NCBI GenBank assembly: GCA_000961645.1 | Contig: LADM01000121.1 | Coordinates: 22,593 to 86,592, forward strand | Reading direction: 5' to 3' | Length of the DNA stretch: 64,000 bases | DNA from: Gammaproteobacteria bacterium BRH_c0 | GTDB taxonomy: Bacteria; Pseudomonadota; Gammaproteobacteria; Pseudomonadales; Porticoccaceae | Notes under the pieces: model-generated | What the model was told of the DNA's origin: nothing | Databases searched by the model: none | Seen by the model: only the letters and a program-made list of their open reading frames with translations | Made by a program: the position numbers and the translations under genes | Shown: positions 8,582 through 16,311 of the stretch, piece after piece | How the letters are laid out: each line of letters opens with the position of its first letter | Numbering within the stretch: position 1 is the stretch's first letter

Positions 8582-8884
8582 TTAAATGGTTTGCACATCT
8601 ATCTGGTCATACTGTGTGTGAGTACCAATGAACCGGACATACACTACCCGGTGTATATAATTTATCCACACTACTAGCCGGTACTTATTCCCGGCAATGT
8701 TGAATACCACCCGACCATCTTTGAGAATGCTCGCATTCCGCAAGTCGGCCTTAACGTCTGCTGGCGTTGCCCAGTCGGCCTTCAACACATGGCGGTGCCA
8801 TGCCAACAGTGGCTGCTTCGCTTCTGCGTATGCGGGGTTGCTTTCCCAAAAGGCCTTCAGCGTTGATCGGGCGATAACTCTCAT
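8582..8884 (-). CDS. higB: HigB-family mRNA interferase toxin
   Basis: A 100-residue protein of the HigB_toxin family (RelE-like fold): MRVIARSTLKAFWESNPAYA, then VVFNIAGNKYRLVVWINY and VRFIGTHTQYDQID, the conserved core with Arg, Tyr and the GTHxxYD motif. Such toxins cut mRNA on the ribosome. I start at ATG 8884 because family similarity begins there; the frame stays open 33 codons upstream, but those would be transcribed only from beyond the promoter at 8893-8921. There is no Shine-Dalgarno before ATG 8884, so the message may be leaderless. Confidence 0.88.
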   Translation of the reverse strand: MRVIARSTLKAFWESNPAYAEAKQPLLAWHRHVLKADWATPADVKADLRNASILKDGRVVFNIAGNKYRLVVWINYIHRVVYVRFIGTHTQYDQIDVQTI

Positions 8885-8892
8885 GGGTCTGA

Positions 8893-8921
8893 ATAATAGT
8901 CCCATTTTGGGACACTTGCAA
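8893..8921 (-). promoter_or_regulatory. higBA promoter with operator palindrome in the spacer
   Basis: On the minus strand, TTGCAA (8916-8921) is followed after 17 bases by TATTAT (8893-8898). The spacer holds a perfect inverted repeat, GTCCCA-TTT-TGGGAC (8899-8913). Repressor bound there would block RNA polymerase directly, fitting HigA autoregulation. Only 8 bases separate the -10 element from the higB ATG. Confidence 0.65.
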
Positions 8922-9086
8922 TCAATTTTTGCTCCGTTCGGAGAATGGTCGGTAGTCCGACCTCTCCACCGAACCTGGGCCAATTTCGGTTTTTGGTTCG
9001 GAATCCTCCCGCCATCTTCCGAACCGACCCGAAAAGCTGTTACTTTTCATCGGCTTTCTCAAGAAAATCAGCGGCTTATCCGGAAC

Positions 9087-9131
9087 CTGTTAATCATTGG
9101 GTCGCTGGTTCGAGTCCAGCAGGCGGAGCCA
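9087..9131 (+). other. 3' fragment of a tRNA-Asn gene; candidate island attachment site
   Basis: These 45 bases match the 3' part of a tRNA-Asn: anticodon loop CTGTTAA, the 3' anticodon strand TCATT, variable region, a T-arm with GCTGG and CCAGC around TTCGAGT, and the acceptor strand ending GGCGGAGCCA. The sequence upstream cannot pair as a 5' half: no D-arm, no 5' acceptor TCCGCC, and no AATGA strand. A 3' tRNA remnant at the junction of AT-rich accessory DNA (left) and GC-richer genes (right) is what integration into a tRNA gene leaves. The intact copy should lie left of the window. Confidence 0.8.
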
Positions 9132-9147
9132 AATTAGATACGCATCA

Positions 9148-9175
9148 AAGGGTTGCCGATAGGTAGCCCTTTTTT
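9148..9175 (+). terminator. Rho-independent terminator, originally of tRNA-Asn
   Basis: A 10-bp stem (AAGGGTTGCC / GGTAGCCCTT, two G-T wobbles) with a 4-base loop is followed by a T-run. It lies 17 bases after the tRNA fragment, so it is probably the old tRNA terminator on the chromosomal side of the junction. Confidence 0.7.
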
Positions 9176-9599
9176 GTTGTCTGGTAGTCTGTGGGTCGCT
9201 AAAAAAGGTTTTAGCTCGGTGCTGGTGAATGCGGGTGCAGACTATCCCGTTGGGTCCAACCAGACGAAGCATGTAAGCTGATTAAGCTTTAAGTACCATT
9301 TCGCAAAAGGAAAAATTAAGCGGACCTGGATTGTAATTAAATCAAGCTACTCTTAATTTTTCTGCAGAAGTCTGAATTAAATGAGCAAAACAATTTATTT
9401 CATAGAAAAAGCTCTGAGCCAACCAACACGCACGTTGATTCCTTACCATTCTCACCCATCACTATCTTCCGTCGGTATGACCAAATTCTAATATTTCCAA
9501 GCAGATGGAGTTCAATTGCCTCGTTCGCTTCATCAGAACCCGGAAAAAATTCCCTGGCAAATATTCAGTGGAGATCAACACTCTCAGGAACACATTGTA
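9176..9599. other. Intergenic stretch at the island edge, no gene seen
   Basis: No supported gene. A 50-codon minus-strand frame without a start codon (about 9410-9565) has no recognisable motif and may be noise or decayed sequence. Base composition shifts across this stretch towards the GC-richer backbone. Confidence 0.4.
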
Positions 9600-10484
9600 T
9601 TAACCACCGGTAAATTTCATCTCATAGGGCCGTGACATTCGGCAGGTCATGCCTTGCTGGGTGACTTCTGAGTGCAAATCCCCGGTGATAAAAGAGTCCG
9701 ACTGCACACTCCAGGTAAAGTCTATCTCCATGGGGATGCCATCTTGCATACCGCCGATTGTACCTTTGTACTGGCTGCCGCTGCTGTCAGTGGCGCGCAT
9801 GGTTAAATCCGCGGTATCGTCAGAAAAACCACTGCCTACCACTGTCCAGCCGCAATCCTTGATGGTGAGGGTGCCCGGCTCCCGGGACGGTTTTAATGGC
9901 ATATTCATCGGCCCGCAAACCATGGTGCCCGGCAAATTCGACACCATCCAAACGCCCGCCCTGGGCACCCTATCAGGTGGTGGGCACGCGCCAGTGACAG
10001 GCGAATCTGGCTCCGGTGCAGACTCTTGTGGTTCATCAGGTTGAGAGGTTGCCGGTGTAGTGGGTGCTGCCGGGCCAGATGGCGCGTTGTCGATAGCTGT
10101 TTGCCGGTAAAGGTAAACACAATTGACTGATTCATCACCATCGATAATGAATCTGCTGGTACGGGTATTGATATGGCCCTGACTGTTATCGTCGTCACAG
10201 CTGATGCTGACCAGCTCGTAGCCTGGCGTCCCGCCGGACTCTGTCGCGGCATAGTCACCCGGGGTCAGGTTGCCGGTGCTGATACTGGCGCCAGCCATAA
10301 CGCTACCGTTGATGATGCCTTCAAACATAAAGCTGGCCGGAGGGGCGGCGCCTTCTACCACCACGCTGATGGCTGCACTACCCTTATCGGCGGCGTATGC
10401 CAGCTGGGCGCAGAGGGGATATAGCAGCGCGGCAATCATCCCTGTTAGTACTGACTTTGTTGGCGTTATCGTCACAGCCTTCAT
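9600..10484 (-). CDS. Secreted protein of unknown function
   Basis: The product has a Sec signal peptide (hydrophobic core after KSVLTG, probable cleavage after AYA near residue 31), a beta-rich domain of about 95 residues with TPGDYAATESG and a Cys pair (SISCDDD, VNCVYLYR), a Pro/Glu/Ser/Thr-rich linker (SGPAAPTTPATSQPDEPQES) and a C-terminal domain with four cysteines. The first domain resembles prealbumin-like extracellular modules (GDYxxxE), but I cannot name the family. ATG 10484 is chosen because AAGGAG precedes it. Probably periplasmic or released. Confidence 0.7.
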   Translation of the reverse strand: MKAVTITPTKSVLTGMIAALLYPLCAQLAYAADKGSAAISVVVEGAAPPASFMFEGIINGSVMAGASISTGNLTPGDYAATESGGTPGYELVSISCDDDNSQGHINTRTSRFIIDGDESVNCVYLYRQTAIDNAPSGPAAPTTPATSQPDEPQESAPEPDSPVTGACPPPDRVPRAGVWMVSNLPGTMVCGPMNMPLKPSREPGTLTIKDCGWTVVGSGFSDDTADLTMRATDSSGSQYKGTIGGMQDGIPMEIDFTWSVQSDSFITGDLHSEVTQQGMTCRMSRPYEMKFTGG

Positions 10485-10682
10485 CCGGGTGCTCCTTCCT
10501 CTGACAGAATGGGTCAAAACAGTATTGACCAGAGTCCGGGCAGGTTCAACTTTGATGCCGGAAAGCTTATCCGCGCAAAGCGCTGAGGGTGGTTGTCACG
10601 AATCACAAAAACACCAACGCTTTTGTACACACAGCAATAGTTAGGAGCCACTTTCCCTGATGGCCACGAATATATCATTCCG

Positions 10683-11393
10683 CTAGCAGGACAAGGGTTT
10701 CTCCTCCCCCAGCACCTCTACCCTGTCGGTGAGTAAAAACAGCCCCGCTTTCCGGTCGATAAATTGCGCTTCATCAGTTTCCAGCACTTTCAGTTTGTCG
10801 CCTGCCGGGGCGATGGAAAAGAACTGCTCAACGGATTGAAACCAGGCCTCTGGGCCCGCATCAAAATCGTATTGAGGATGCTCGCAGTGGTGATCCAGCA
10901 GCACATGGTTTTGAATGCTGCGCGGTGTTTTGTGCTCCATCAAATCATTGGCAAGTGGTTGATGGGTATCCTGATAATACTGCTGTGCCTGCAATCTGCT
11001 GAGGGCTGGCAAACGCTTAAAAAAGGCAAACATTTTTACCGGCAGCGCGGAGTTGTCGCGGTTCTGGATAAAAATCTCTTCCACCAGCAGGTGTGATATC
11101 TGGCTGATGCCCGCTGCAGCGCTTTTACACAGCGCCTGATAGGCCGGATCGGCCAGCACTTTTTCAGCCGCAGCGCGGCTGGTGAAGTAGTAGCTGCCAA
11201 TGCCGGCCCAGCGCTCAACATCATTGGGCCATTGAAAATCCGGCAAGACATGGTGATATATTGCACAGCGCAAATGCCTGGCGACAGAGTCAATCGCCAT
11301 GAAGTTGGCAAAAAAATCCTCCTGCCATATACGGCGAAAATCACCATCCGCAACGGTGATGGGCGATTTGCACAGGGTAATCAGCTTTGCCAT
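10683..11393 (-). CDS. EthD-domain protein (dimeric alpha-beta barrel)
   Basis: A 236-residue protein. The segment PVKMFAFFKRLPALSRLQAQ then YYQDTHQPLANDL fits the EthD/dimeric ferredoxin-like barrel pattern, in which a conserved His follows the first helix. The N-terminal half (WAGIGSYYFTSRAAAEKVLA) looks like a second barrel. EthD-type proteins take part in ether and polyketide breakdown or oxidation, but the substrate cannot be deduced. Start ATG 11393 has AAGGAGG upstream; the frame is open further up, without a ribosome site. Confidence 0.7.
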   Translation of the reverse strand: MAKLITLCKSPITVADGDFRRIWQEDFFANFMAIDSVARHLRCAIYHHVLPDFQWPNDVERWAGIGSYYFTSRAAAEKVLADPAYQALCKSAAAGISQISHLLVEEIFIQNRDNSALPVKMFAFFKRLPALSRLQAQQYYQDTHQPLANDLMEHKTPRSIQNHVLLDHHCEHPQYDFDAGPEAWFQSVEQFFSIAPAGDKLKVLETDEAQFIDRKAGLFLLTDRVEVLGEEKPLSC

Positions 11394-11981
11394 GGGATGA
11401 GCCTCCTTATGATTGTTGTTACTGCCCGAGCGGCCATTAGGATAAAGGCTTTGCGATACCACCTTGAACCCGTCCGGCAACAAACCGGACCCCGCGAGCG
11501 AGTATTCGGTACAGATCGGCAGCCATGAGTATAGCGCTCAACTAATTCTGGAAGGTGAATGATGTTTTCTTCAACCTCTGCCAGGGCTTCTGCACCGGTT
11601 TATTGTTGTGGTTAAAACTGCTAACTGTGATCGTTTATCCAGCGCTTGGCAGGCTTCGGGGATCGAATAGCCTTTACCCATTACCAGGCAGACTGCTGCA
11701 AACCAGGTTCAGGCGTATGCGAACATCGTTGATTGTTCATTGAACACCTCAAAAGACGGAAAGATTGTCTCCCAGGTTTGCGGCCAGAGCTAAAAGATCA
11801 CTACACAATTTATTGGTAATTTTTTCTTATTGGTAATCTTATTCGTCACACCAATTTCTCGACCTAGGGCGAATTGTTTGTATAAACTTCGGCAGCAGGC
11901 AGCCTTGCAGATTATGTAAAATTATTGGGTTACGACCCCGAACCCGGCCCACCCCTATAAGCCGCAGAGAACCCCAAGATC
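11394..11981. other. Intergenic region with insertion-sequence relic
   Basis: Nearly 590 bases without an intact gene. It contains a decayed transposase-like fragment (11630-11708, listed separately) and an AT-rich stretch before the Rap1a-like gene at 11982 that should hold that gene's promoter. A 62-codon plus-strand frame at 11555-11743 overlaps the relic and is not considered a gene. Confidence 0.45.
11630..11708 (-). pseudogene. Possible remnant of an IS3-family orfA (transposase helix-turn-helix)
   Basis: The minus strand reads FAAVCLVMGKGYSIPEACQA followed by LDK, close to the helix-turn-helix of IS3-family OrfA proteins (typically AVxLVxExGYSxxEAxxxLG). Only about 25 residues are readable; a stop precedes them and the frame loses similarity afterwards. 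No terminal inverted repeats or orfB are present. Confidence 0.4.
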
Positions 11982-12371
11982 ATGAGATTCCGCCTCCACA
12001 CAGCCATTGTTTTTCTGTTTGCGACGACCCTGCATGCACAGGAAATCGCCTTTTCCAAAGCCGATGGCAATACCCTGCTGGCTGAATGCAGCGAGATTAC
12101 CAGCCAGTTTGAGAGCGGCAACAGCCAGGATGGCAGTATCGGCGACTCCTATTGCCTTGGCATGGTCAATGGCATGATGAATCTCAATTACATATACCAG
12201 TCAAAGCTGGGCAACAGGGCGCTTTTCTGCCTGCCATCCGACCGGGTAATAACCAATGCCGAAGCAGCACAGACTGTGGTCAGCTACCTGGAAAAACATC
12301 CTGACCAGCTACATGAAGACCAGGCATCCCTGATGTTTTTTGCTTTTGAAAAAGCCTGGCCTTGCCAATAA
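11982..12371 (+). CDS. Rap1a/Tai-family secreted protein
   Basis: A 129-residue protein with a signal peptide (FLFATTLHA) and the Rap1a/Tai pattern: LLAECSEI, then DSYCLGMVNGMMN, FCLPSD, VVSYLEKHPDQLHEDQASLM, and a final AWPCQ. Characterised members are periplasmic immunity proteins that block type VI secretion amidase effectors. No effector or secretion gene is nearby, so this copy is an orphan and could be an acquired immunity gene or have another periplasmic role. The cysteines should pair into disulfides. Confidence 0.8.
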   Translation: MRFRLHTAIVFLFATTLHAQEIAFSKADGNTLLAECSEITSQFESGNSQDGSIGDSYCLGMVNGMMNLNYIYQSKLGNRALFCLPSDRVITNAEAAQTVVSYLEKHPDQLHEDQASLMFFAFEKAWPCQ

Positions 12372-12421
12372 AAGAAATTGCATCTGGCCCTGACATCCTT
12401 CTCACAAATTTCAGACAATAA

Positions 12422-12449
12422 AAAAGGCAAGACCTGAGTCTTGCCTTTT
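12422..12449. terminator. Bidirectional terminator
   Basis: A perfect 12-bp stem (AAAAGGCAAGAC / GTCTTGCCTTTT) with a CTGA loop and an A-run before and T-run after it. It can end the Rap1a-like gene from the left and the cold-shock gene from the right. Confidence 0.9.
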
Positions 12450-12522
12450 ACTCCTCAGCCCCTGTTCGGAGCGTTGGAAAACTTGCATACAGCTTTACTG
12501 CAAGTTACATAACTATCTGAAG

Positions 12523-12729
12523 TTAGATAGCTACGATGTTTTCAGCCTGGGGGCCTTTCTGACCCTGAGTAACAGTGAACTGTACTCGCTGGCCTTCAGT
12601 CAGGGTTTTGAAGCCTGAACCGGAGATGGCGCTGAAGTGTGCAAACACGTCAGGACCGGATTCTTGTTGGATGAAGCCAAAGCCTTTGGATTCGTTGAAC
12701 CACTTAACGGTGCCAGTAGTAGTAGACAT
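12523..12729 (-). CDS. Cold-shock-domain protein (CspA family)
   Basis: A 68-residue single OB-fold with both nucleic-acid motifs, KGFGFI (RNP1) and DVFAHF (RNP2), and the standard opening [12 protein letters not shown]. Proteins of this family bind single-stranded RNA and melt secondary structure, acting as RNA chaperones in the cytoplasm. ATG 12729 is preferred to ATG 12735 because the AGGA lies too close to the latter. It cannot be told from sequence whether this copy is cold-induced or constitutive. Confidence 0.93.
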   Translation of the reverse strand: MSTTTGTVKWFNESKGFGFIQQESGPDVFAHFSAISGSGFKTLTEGQRVQFTVTQGQKGPQAENIVAI

Positions 12730-13200
12730 ATTCATTTCCTATTCATTCGATATAACGTGATAAGCCTGTTTGACGAGGCGATTGTGCTGGAAGTACTGCT
12801 ATTACTTATGAAGAACGAACAGGAGGAGGTACTACAGAAGGGACTTCCAAATGACGTGCATAAATATAAGGCGAACTTTCAAGCTGAGGGCAGTTTACTC
12901 CCTTTCAAACTGTTGTCAACGGGTATCCCTGTCATCCTCCGCCATTCCCTGCCCCGTCCTTGCAACTGTGAAGACAACTCTGTCCGGATTGCTGCGCCAG
13001 GCAATTTGTAGTTTACTACGCCAGGTTAAAACGGGTGCCTTAGATGAACATATACCGCTGATTGCTACCCGGCATAGCATGCGTTCAGCACCTGTAAACA
13101 TCTGCGGACCAGGCCAACCTGCTTTGTATGGAATATTCCCCTGCGGACCCTATTACTCTAACCCGGCCACCCAGGCTGACTCTTTTAGCCCGATAATATA
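12730..13200. other. Long gap: cold-shock gene leader and sulfotransferase upstream region
   Basis: No gene is supported in this 470-base interval. The part beside 12730 is AT-rich and should be the 5' leader of the cold-shock gene; long structured leaders are common for this family. The right part should hold the promoter of the plus-strand sulfotransferase. Two overlapping plus-strand frames (12637-13011 and 12851-13201) show no protein-like features. Confidence 0.4.
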
Positions 13201-13212
13201 ATGGAGAATGCA

Positions 13213-14379
13213 ATGCCCGAGAATTCAACCAGTCAGTCTTCATGGCTCCCTTCTGCCGACGAACTGCTTGCCCAATACCCCCTGAACGACTATCTCCGCG
13301 AGAATGTTCGCAAGGGTCTGGTGCCCCTGCTCAAGGCCTACAATGAAGATAAGGGCCTCAATGACAATGGCAGGGCGCGCAATCTGGGCAACATTCACGA
13401 CGACCTGCGCCGCCTCAAGGCTATCGCCGATGACCGCGAGCGCTACCCGGAAATCAAGGATGTGGTCATCAAACAGCCGATGTTTATCCTCGGTCTGCCC
13501 CGCTGCGGCACCAGCCTGCTGCACGCCCTGATCGATGGCGATCCGGCGGTGCGCACGCCACTGATGTGGGAAGTGGCCAACCCTTCCCCGCCACCGGATG
13601 CGGCTACAATTGACACCGACCCCCGCATCCACGAGTTCGACGCTTATATAGAACGGGAATTCGGCGGCAAGATCGACGAACTGCTCAAGGCCCACCCCAT
13701 TGGCGCCAAAATCCCCCAGGAATGCGGTTCATTCATGACCACCTCGTTCCACAGCTCCAACCCGGTGATGATGAGCAATATCCCCGGCTTTTATCAGTGG
13801 TTCCTCGGCGCCGACCTCAGTTTCCGCTACGAAGTCCACAAAATGTGGCTGCAACACCTGAGCTGGAAAACCCCCGGCAAGCAGTGGGTACTCAAAATTC
13901 AGGAGCACATGTACGCCCTGCCCGAATTGCTGAAGGTTTACCCCGATGCCATCTTCGTCCAGCCCCACCGCGACCCGGTGACAGTCATCGCCTCGATTTC
14001 GCAGCTGATCTGGGTGATTCGCAACCAGGCCTACGACCAGCAGGACAAACATGCCTTGGGGCGCGAATTCCTCCATCTGTGGCACGACGGCATTGTGCGT
14101 TCCATGGAATACCGCGCCAAGCACCCCGAGCTGCCCTTCTTTGACATGCGCTACAAGGACCTTGTGGCCGATCCAGTCAAGGCCGTGGGCAGCATCTATG
14201 AACACTTTGGCATGGACTACACCCAGGCCGCACAGGATGGCGTGCGCAACTGGCTGGCGGAAAACCCGGCTGGCAAGCACGGCAAGCACAACTACAGCCT
14301 GGCGGATTTCGGCCTGACAGAAGACGATATCCGCAAAGTCTACGCAGACTACATCGAGACCTATCGCGCCTATATCTGA
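13213..14379 (+). CDS. Sulfotransferase family protein
   Basis: The 5'-phosphosulfate loop is visible as FILGLPRCGTSLLHALID near residue 90. A later QPHRDPVTVIASI (3'-phosphate-binding region, Arg and Ser) fits PAPS-dependent sulfotransferases of the Sulfotransfer_3 type. The 388-residue length is usual for this group, which sulfates small molecules or glycans and is frequent in marine gammaproteobacteria; the acceptor is unknown. ATG 13213 is preferred to ATG 13201 because GGAG lies 6 bases before it. Stands alone, with a hairpin just after the stop. Confidence 0.85.
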   Translation: MPENSTSQSSWLPSADELLAQYPLNDYLRENVRKGLVPLLKAYNEDKGLNDNGRARNLGNIHDDLRRLKAIADDRERYPEIKDVVIKQPMFILGLPRCGTSLLHALIDGDPAVRTPLMWEVANPSPPPDAATIDTDPRIHEFDAYIEREFGGKIDELLKAHPIGAKIPQECGSFMTTSFHSSNPVMMSNIPGFYQWFLGADLSFRYEVHKMWLQHLSWKTPGKQWVLKIQEHMYALPELLKVYPDAIFVQPHRDPVTVIASISQLIWVIRNQAYDQQDKHALGREFLHLWHDGIVRSMEYRAKHPELPFFDMRYKDLVADPVKAVGSIYEHFGMDYTQAAQDGVRNWLAENPAGKHGKHNYSLADFGLTEDDIRKVYADYIETYRAYI

Positions 14380-14391
14380 AGCTGCTCCATC

Positions 14392-14416
14392 GCCGGATTC
14401 CCCGCGGGAATCCGGC
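14392..14416 (+). terminator. Hairpin after the sulfotransferase gene
   Basis: A perfect 11-bp stem (GCCGGATTCCC / GGGAATCCGGC) with a 3-base loop lies 12 bases past the stop codon. Only a short T-run follows, so termination may be partial. Confidence 0.6.
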
Positions 14417-14461
14417 ATTTACCCTTACCACCCTGCACTGAGCGACAGATATCAACCATCC

Positions 14462-15148
14462 ATGAAAACCCCGGTCCTGTCCCTCCCTGATTTTCTTTCC
14501 AGCAACTGGTATATCTACCCCTATTTAACCCCACAGCAGCAATCGGTGATCGTGACATTCACGCAAACCTTCTGTGCCAATACGCAGTTCATCATGGCAG
14601 AGAATAGTGAGGCTGCTCTCCAGTTACAGTGGCTGGTAGGCGCCAATGCTGCACTGGTGGGCGGGGCGCAAAGGACACACTGTTTTGCCAGTGTCAGGTG
14701 GGTTTACCTGCTTGCAGACGCGGCCATAGCCCCCGACATCAGCGGCGATGCCCTCGGCATCAGCACCGTGCGTATCAATGTGTCCGACCTGGTGCGCGAA
14801 TCCACCCGCCGCTGCAGCGGCCAGCAAATAGCCATCCACGAATTTGCCCACATCCTCGATATGATGTTTGGCATCAGCGACAGCACACCGGGCTTGCGCG
14901 CGGGACTGGAAATGCACCTGCAAAACCGGCGCGAGCACAAAGCCGATATCGTCGATGACGATGTGTTCGAGACCATGATCCAGGACGATTCGTCTGCCGA
15001 GTTCTTCTCCTACATGTCAGAGTACTTCTTCACCGACCCCCACGCCCTGATGGATTTTTATCCGCCCCTGTATCACGACTTGGCGAGCCTTTACGGGCTG
15101 GATCTGATCCGCCAGCTGCCGCCGTTGATCCCGCTCAATGGCGTGTAG
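14462..15148 (+). CDS. MtfA-like zinc metallopeptidase (family M90)
   Basis: The metal site HEFAHILDMMFG (HExxH, residues about 139-150) and the surrounding pattern, with a preceding GISTVRINVSDLV strand and a following glutamate-rich segment, match MtfA. In Escherichia coli MtfA is a cytosolic aminopeptidase that binds the repressor Mlc and relieves repression of glucose transport. This protein is 228 residues against about 265 and diverges at the N-terminus, so a shared target is not assured. No clear ribosome site precedes ATG 14462. Confidence 0.75.
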   Translation: MKTPVLSLPDFLSSNWYIYPYLTPQQQSVIVTFTQTFCANTQFIMAENSEAALQLQWLVGANAALVGGAQRTHCFASVRWVYLLADAAIAPDISGDALGISTVRINVSDLVRESTRRCSGQQIAIHEFAHILDMMFGISDSTPGLRAGLEMHLQNRREHKADIVDDDVFETMIQDDSSAEFFSYMSEYFFTDPHALMDFYPPLYHDLASLYGLDLIRQLPPLIPLNGV

Positions 15149-15267
15149 TCCTGTGAGGAAAACCACGAGTATTGAAATAGCGGGCTTAAAACCATGGCCC
15201 GCAGGACAGCACAGGCATTACAATCCCCGGCCTTCAATAAAGTTGCTGGCATAAGGTTACCCAATCC

Positions 15268-16185
15268 ATGTGGTTCAAAAATCTGCTGATTTACCGTTTT
15301 ACCAAACCCTTTACCCAAACCCCGGAAGAGCTCGATCAAATCCTCACCGAAAAAGCCTTCAAACCCTGCGGCAGCCAGGAGATGTCGAGCCGTGGCTGGG
15401 TATCGCCCATTGGCACTGAGGGCAGCCAGCTGGTACACGCTGCCAATGGCTACATCATGGTGTGCCTGCAAAGGCAGGATAAGGTACTGCCTGCCGCCGT
15501 GGTCAATGAAGCCATGGACGAAAAAATCGCCGACATCAAGGCGCGGGAAGATCGCAAACCCGGCAAGAAGGAGCGCACCGATCTGAAGGAAGAGATCATT
15601 TTCCAGCTGCTGCCCCGCGCCTTTACCCGCACTGGTCGTTTATATGCCTATATCGACCCCAAAGCCGGACTTCTTGTGGTCAACAGCGGTTCCCACAACC
15701 GGGCGGAAGAACTGCTCAATACCCTGCGCGACAGCCTCGGCACCCTGCCGGTGATCCCCCTCAAGGCCAAAAACGTCGCCCAGCACACCATGACCCGCTG
15801 GCTCAACGACGGCGAGGCGCCCGCCAACTTTGCCATCGGTGGCGAATGTGAGCTGCGCGATGGCGCCGATGAAACCGCCGTAATCCGCTGCAAGAATCAG
15901 GACCTGGGCTCCGACGACATCCGCAATCACCTGCAGGCCGGGATGTTTGTCAACAAACTGGCTCTGAGCTGGGCAGGCGGCATCGACTTTATGGTTGACC
16001 CTGAGCTGACGGTAAAACGCCTGAGCTTTGGCGACCTGATCAACGACAAGCTGGGTGAAGTGGACGCCGGCAGCGCTGCCGAGCAGTTCGATGTGGACTT
16101 CACCATCATGACCGGTGAATTTGCCAGCTTTATACCCGCACTGCTGGAAGCCTTTGGCGGCGAAGAACGCCCGGACACAGACTGA
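15268..16185 (+). CDS. rdgC: Recombination-associated protein RdgC
   Basis: A 305-residue protein, near the 303 residues of E. coli RdgC, with the family's opening MWFKNLLIYRFTKPF and the conserved SRGWVSP, ISDLKAR-type acidic region (KIADIKAREDRKPGKKER) and GGIDFMVDPELTVKRLSFGD. RdgC forms a ring-shaped dimer that binds double-stranded DNA and limits RecA activity. AAGG precedes the ATG. It stands alone between an MtfA-like gene and a YeeN-type gene. Confidence 0.95.
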   Translation: MWFKNLLIYRFTKPFTQTPEELDQILTEKAFKPCGSQEMSSRGWVSPIGTEGSQLVHAANGYIMVCLQRQDKVLPAAVVNEAMDEKIADIKAREDRKPGKKERTDLKEEIIFQLLPRAFTRTGRLYAYIDPKAGLLVVNSGSHNRAEELLNTLRDSLGTLPVIPLKAKNVAQHTMTRWLNDGEAPANFAIGGECELRDGADETAVIRCKNQDLGSDDIRNHLQAGMFVNKLALSWAGGIDFMVDPELTVKRLSFGDLINDKLGEVDAGSAAEQFDVDFTIMTGEFASFIPALLEAFGGEERPDTD

Positions 16186-16311
16186 CAGGGCTGTTCGCAG
16201 GGCTGGCCCTTATCCGGGCCGGGCGCAGGCAGGCAGGAAGAGACAAAAATTTCCCAATACAACCACTTATGGCTAAAATTCGCGCCTTGATTACCGGGAG
16301 GACATAACACA

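Noticed and set aside
9090..9272. Minus-strand frame ending in LLDSNQRPND
   Set aside because: This is the common false protein produced by reading a tRNA 3' end on the opposite strand; the tRNA-Asn fragment explains it.
13729..14418. A 229-codon minus-strand open frame
   Set aside because: It lies opposite the sulfotransferase, which has the sulfate-binding loop in the other frame.
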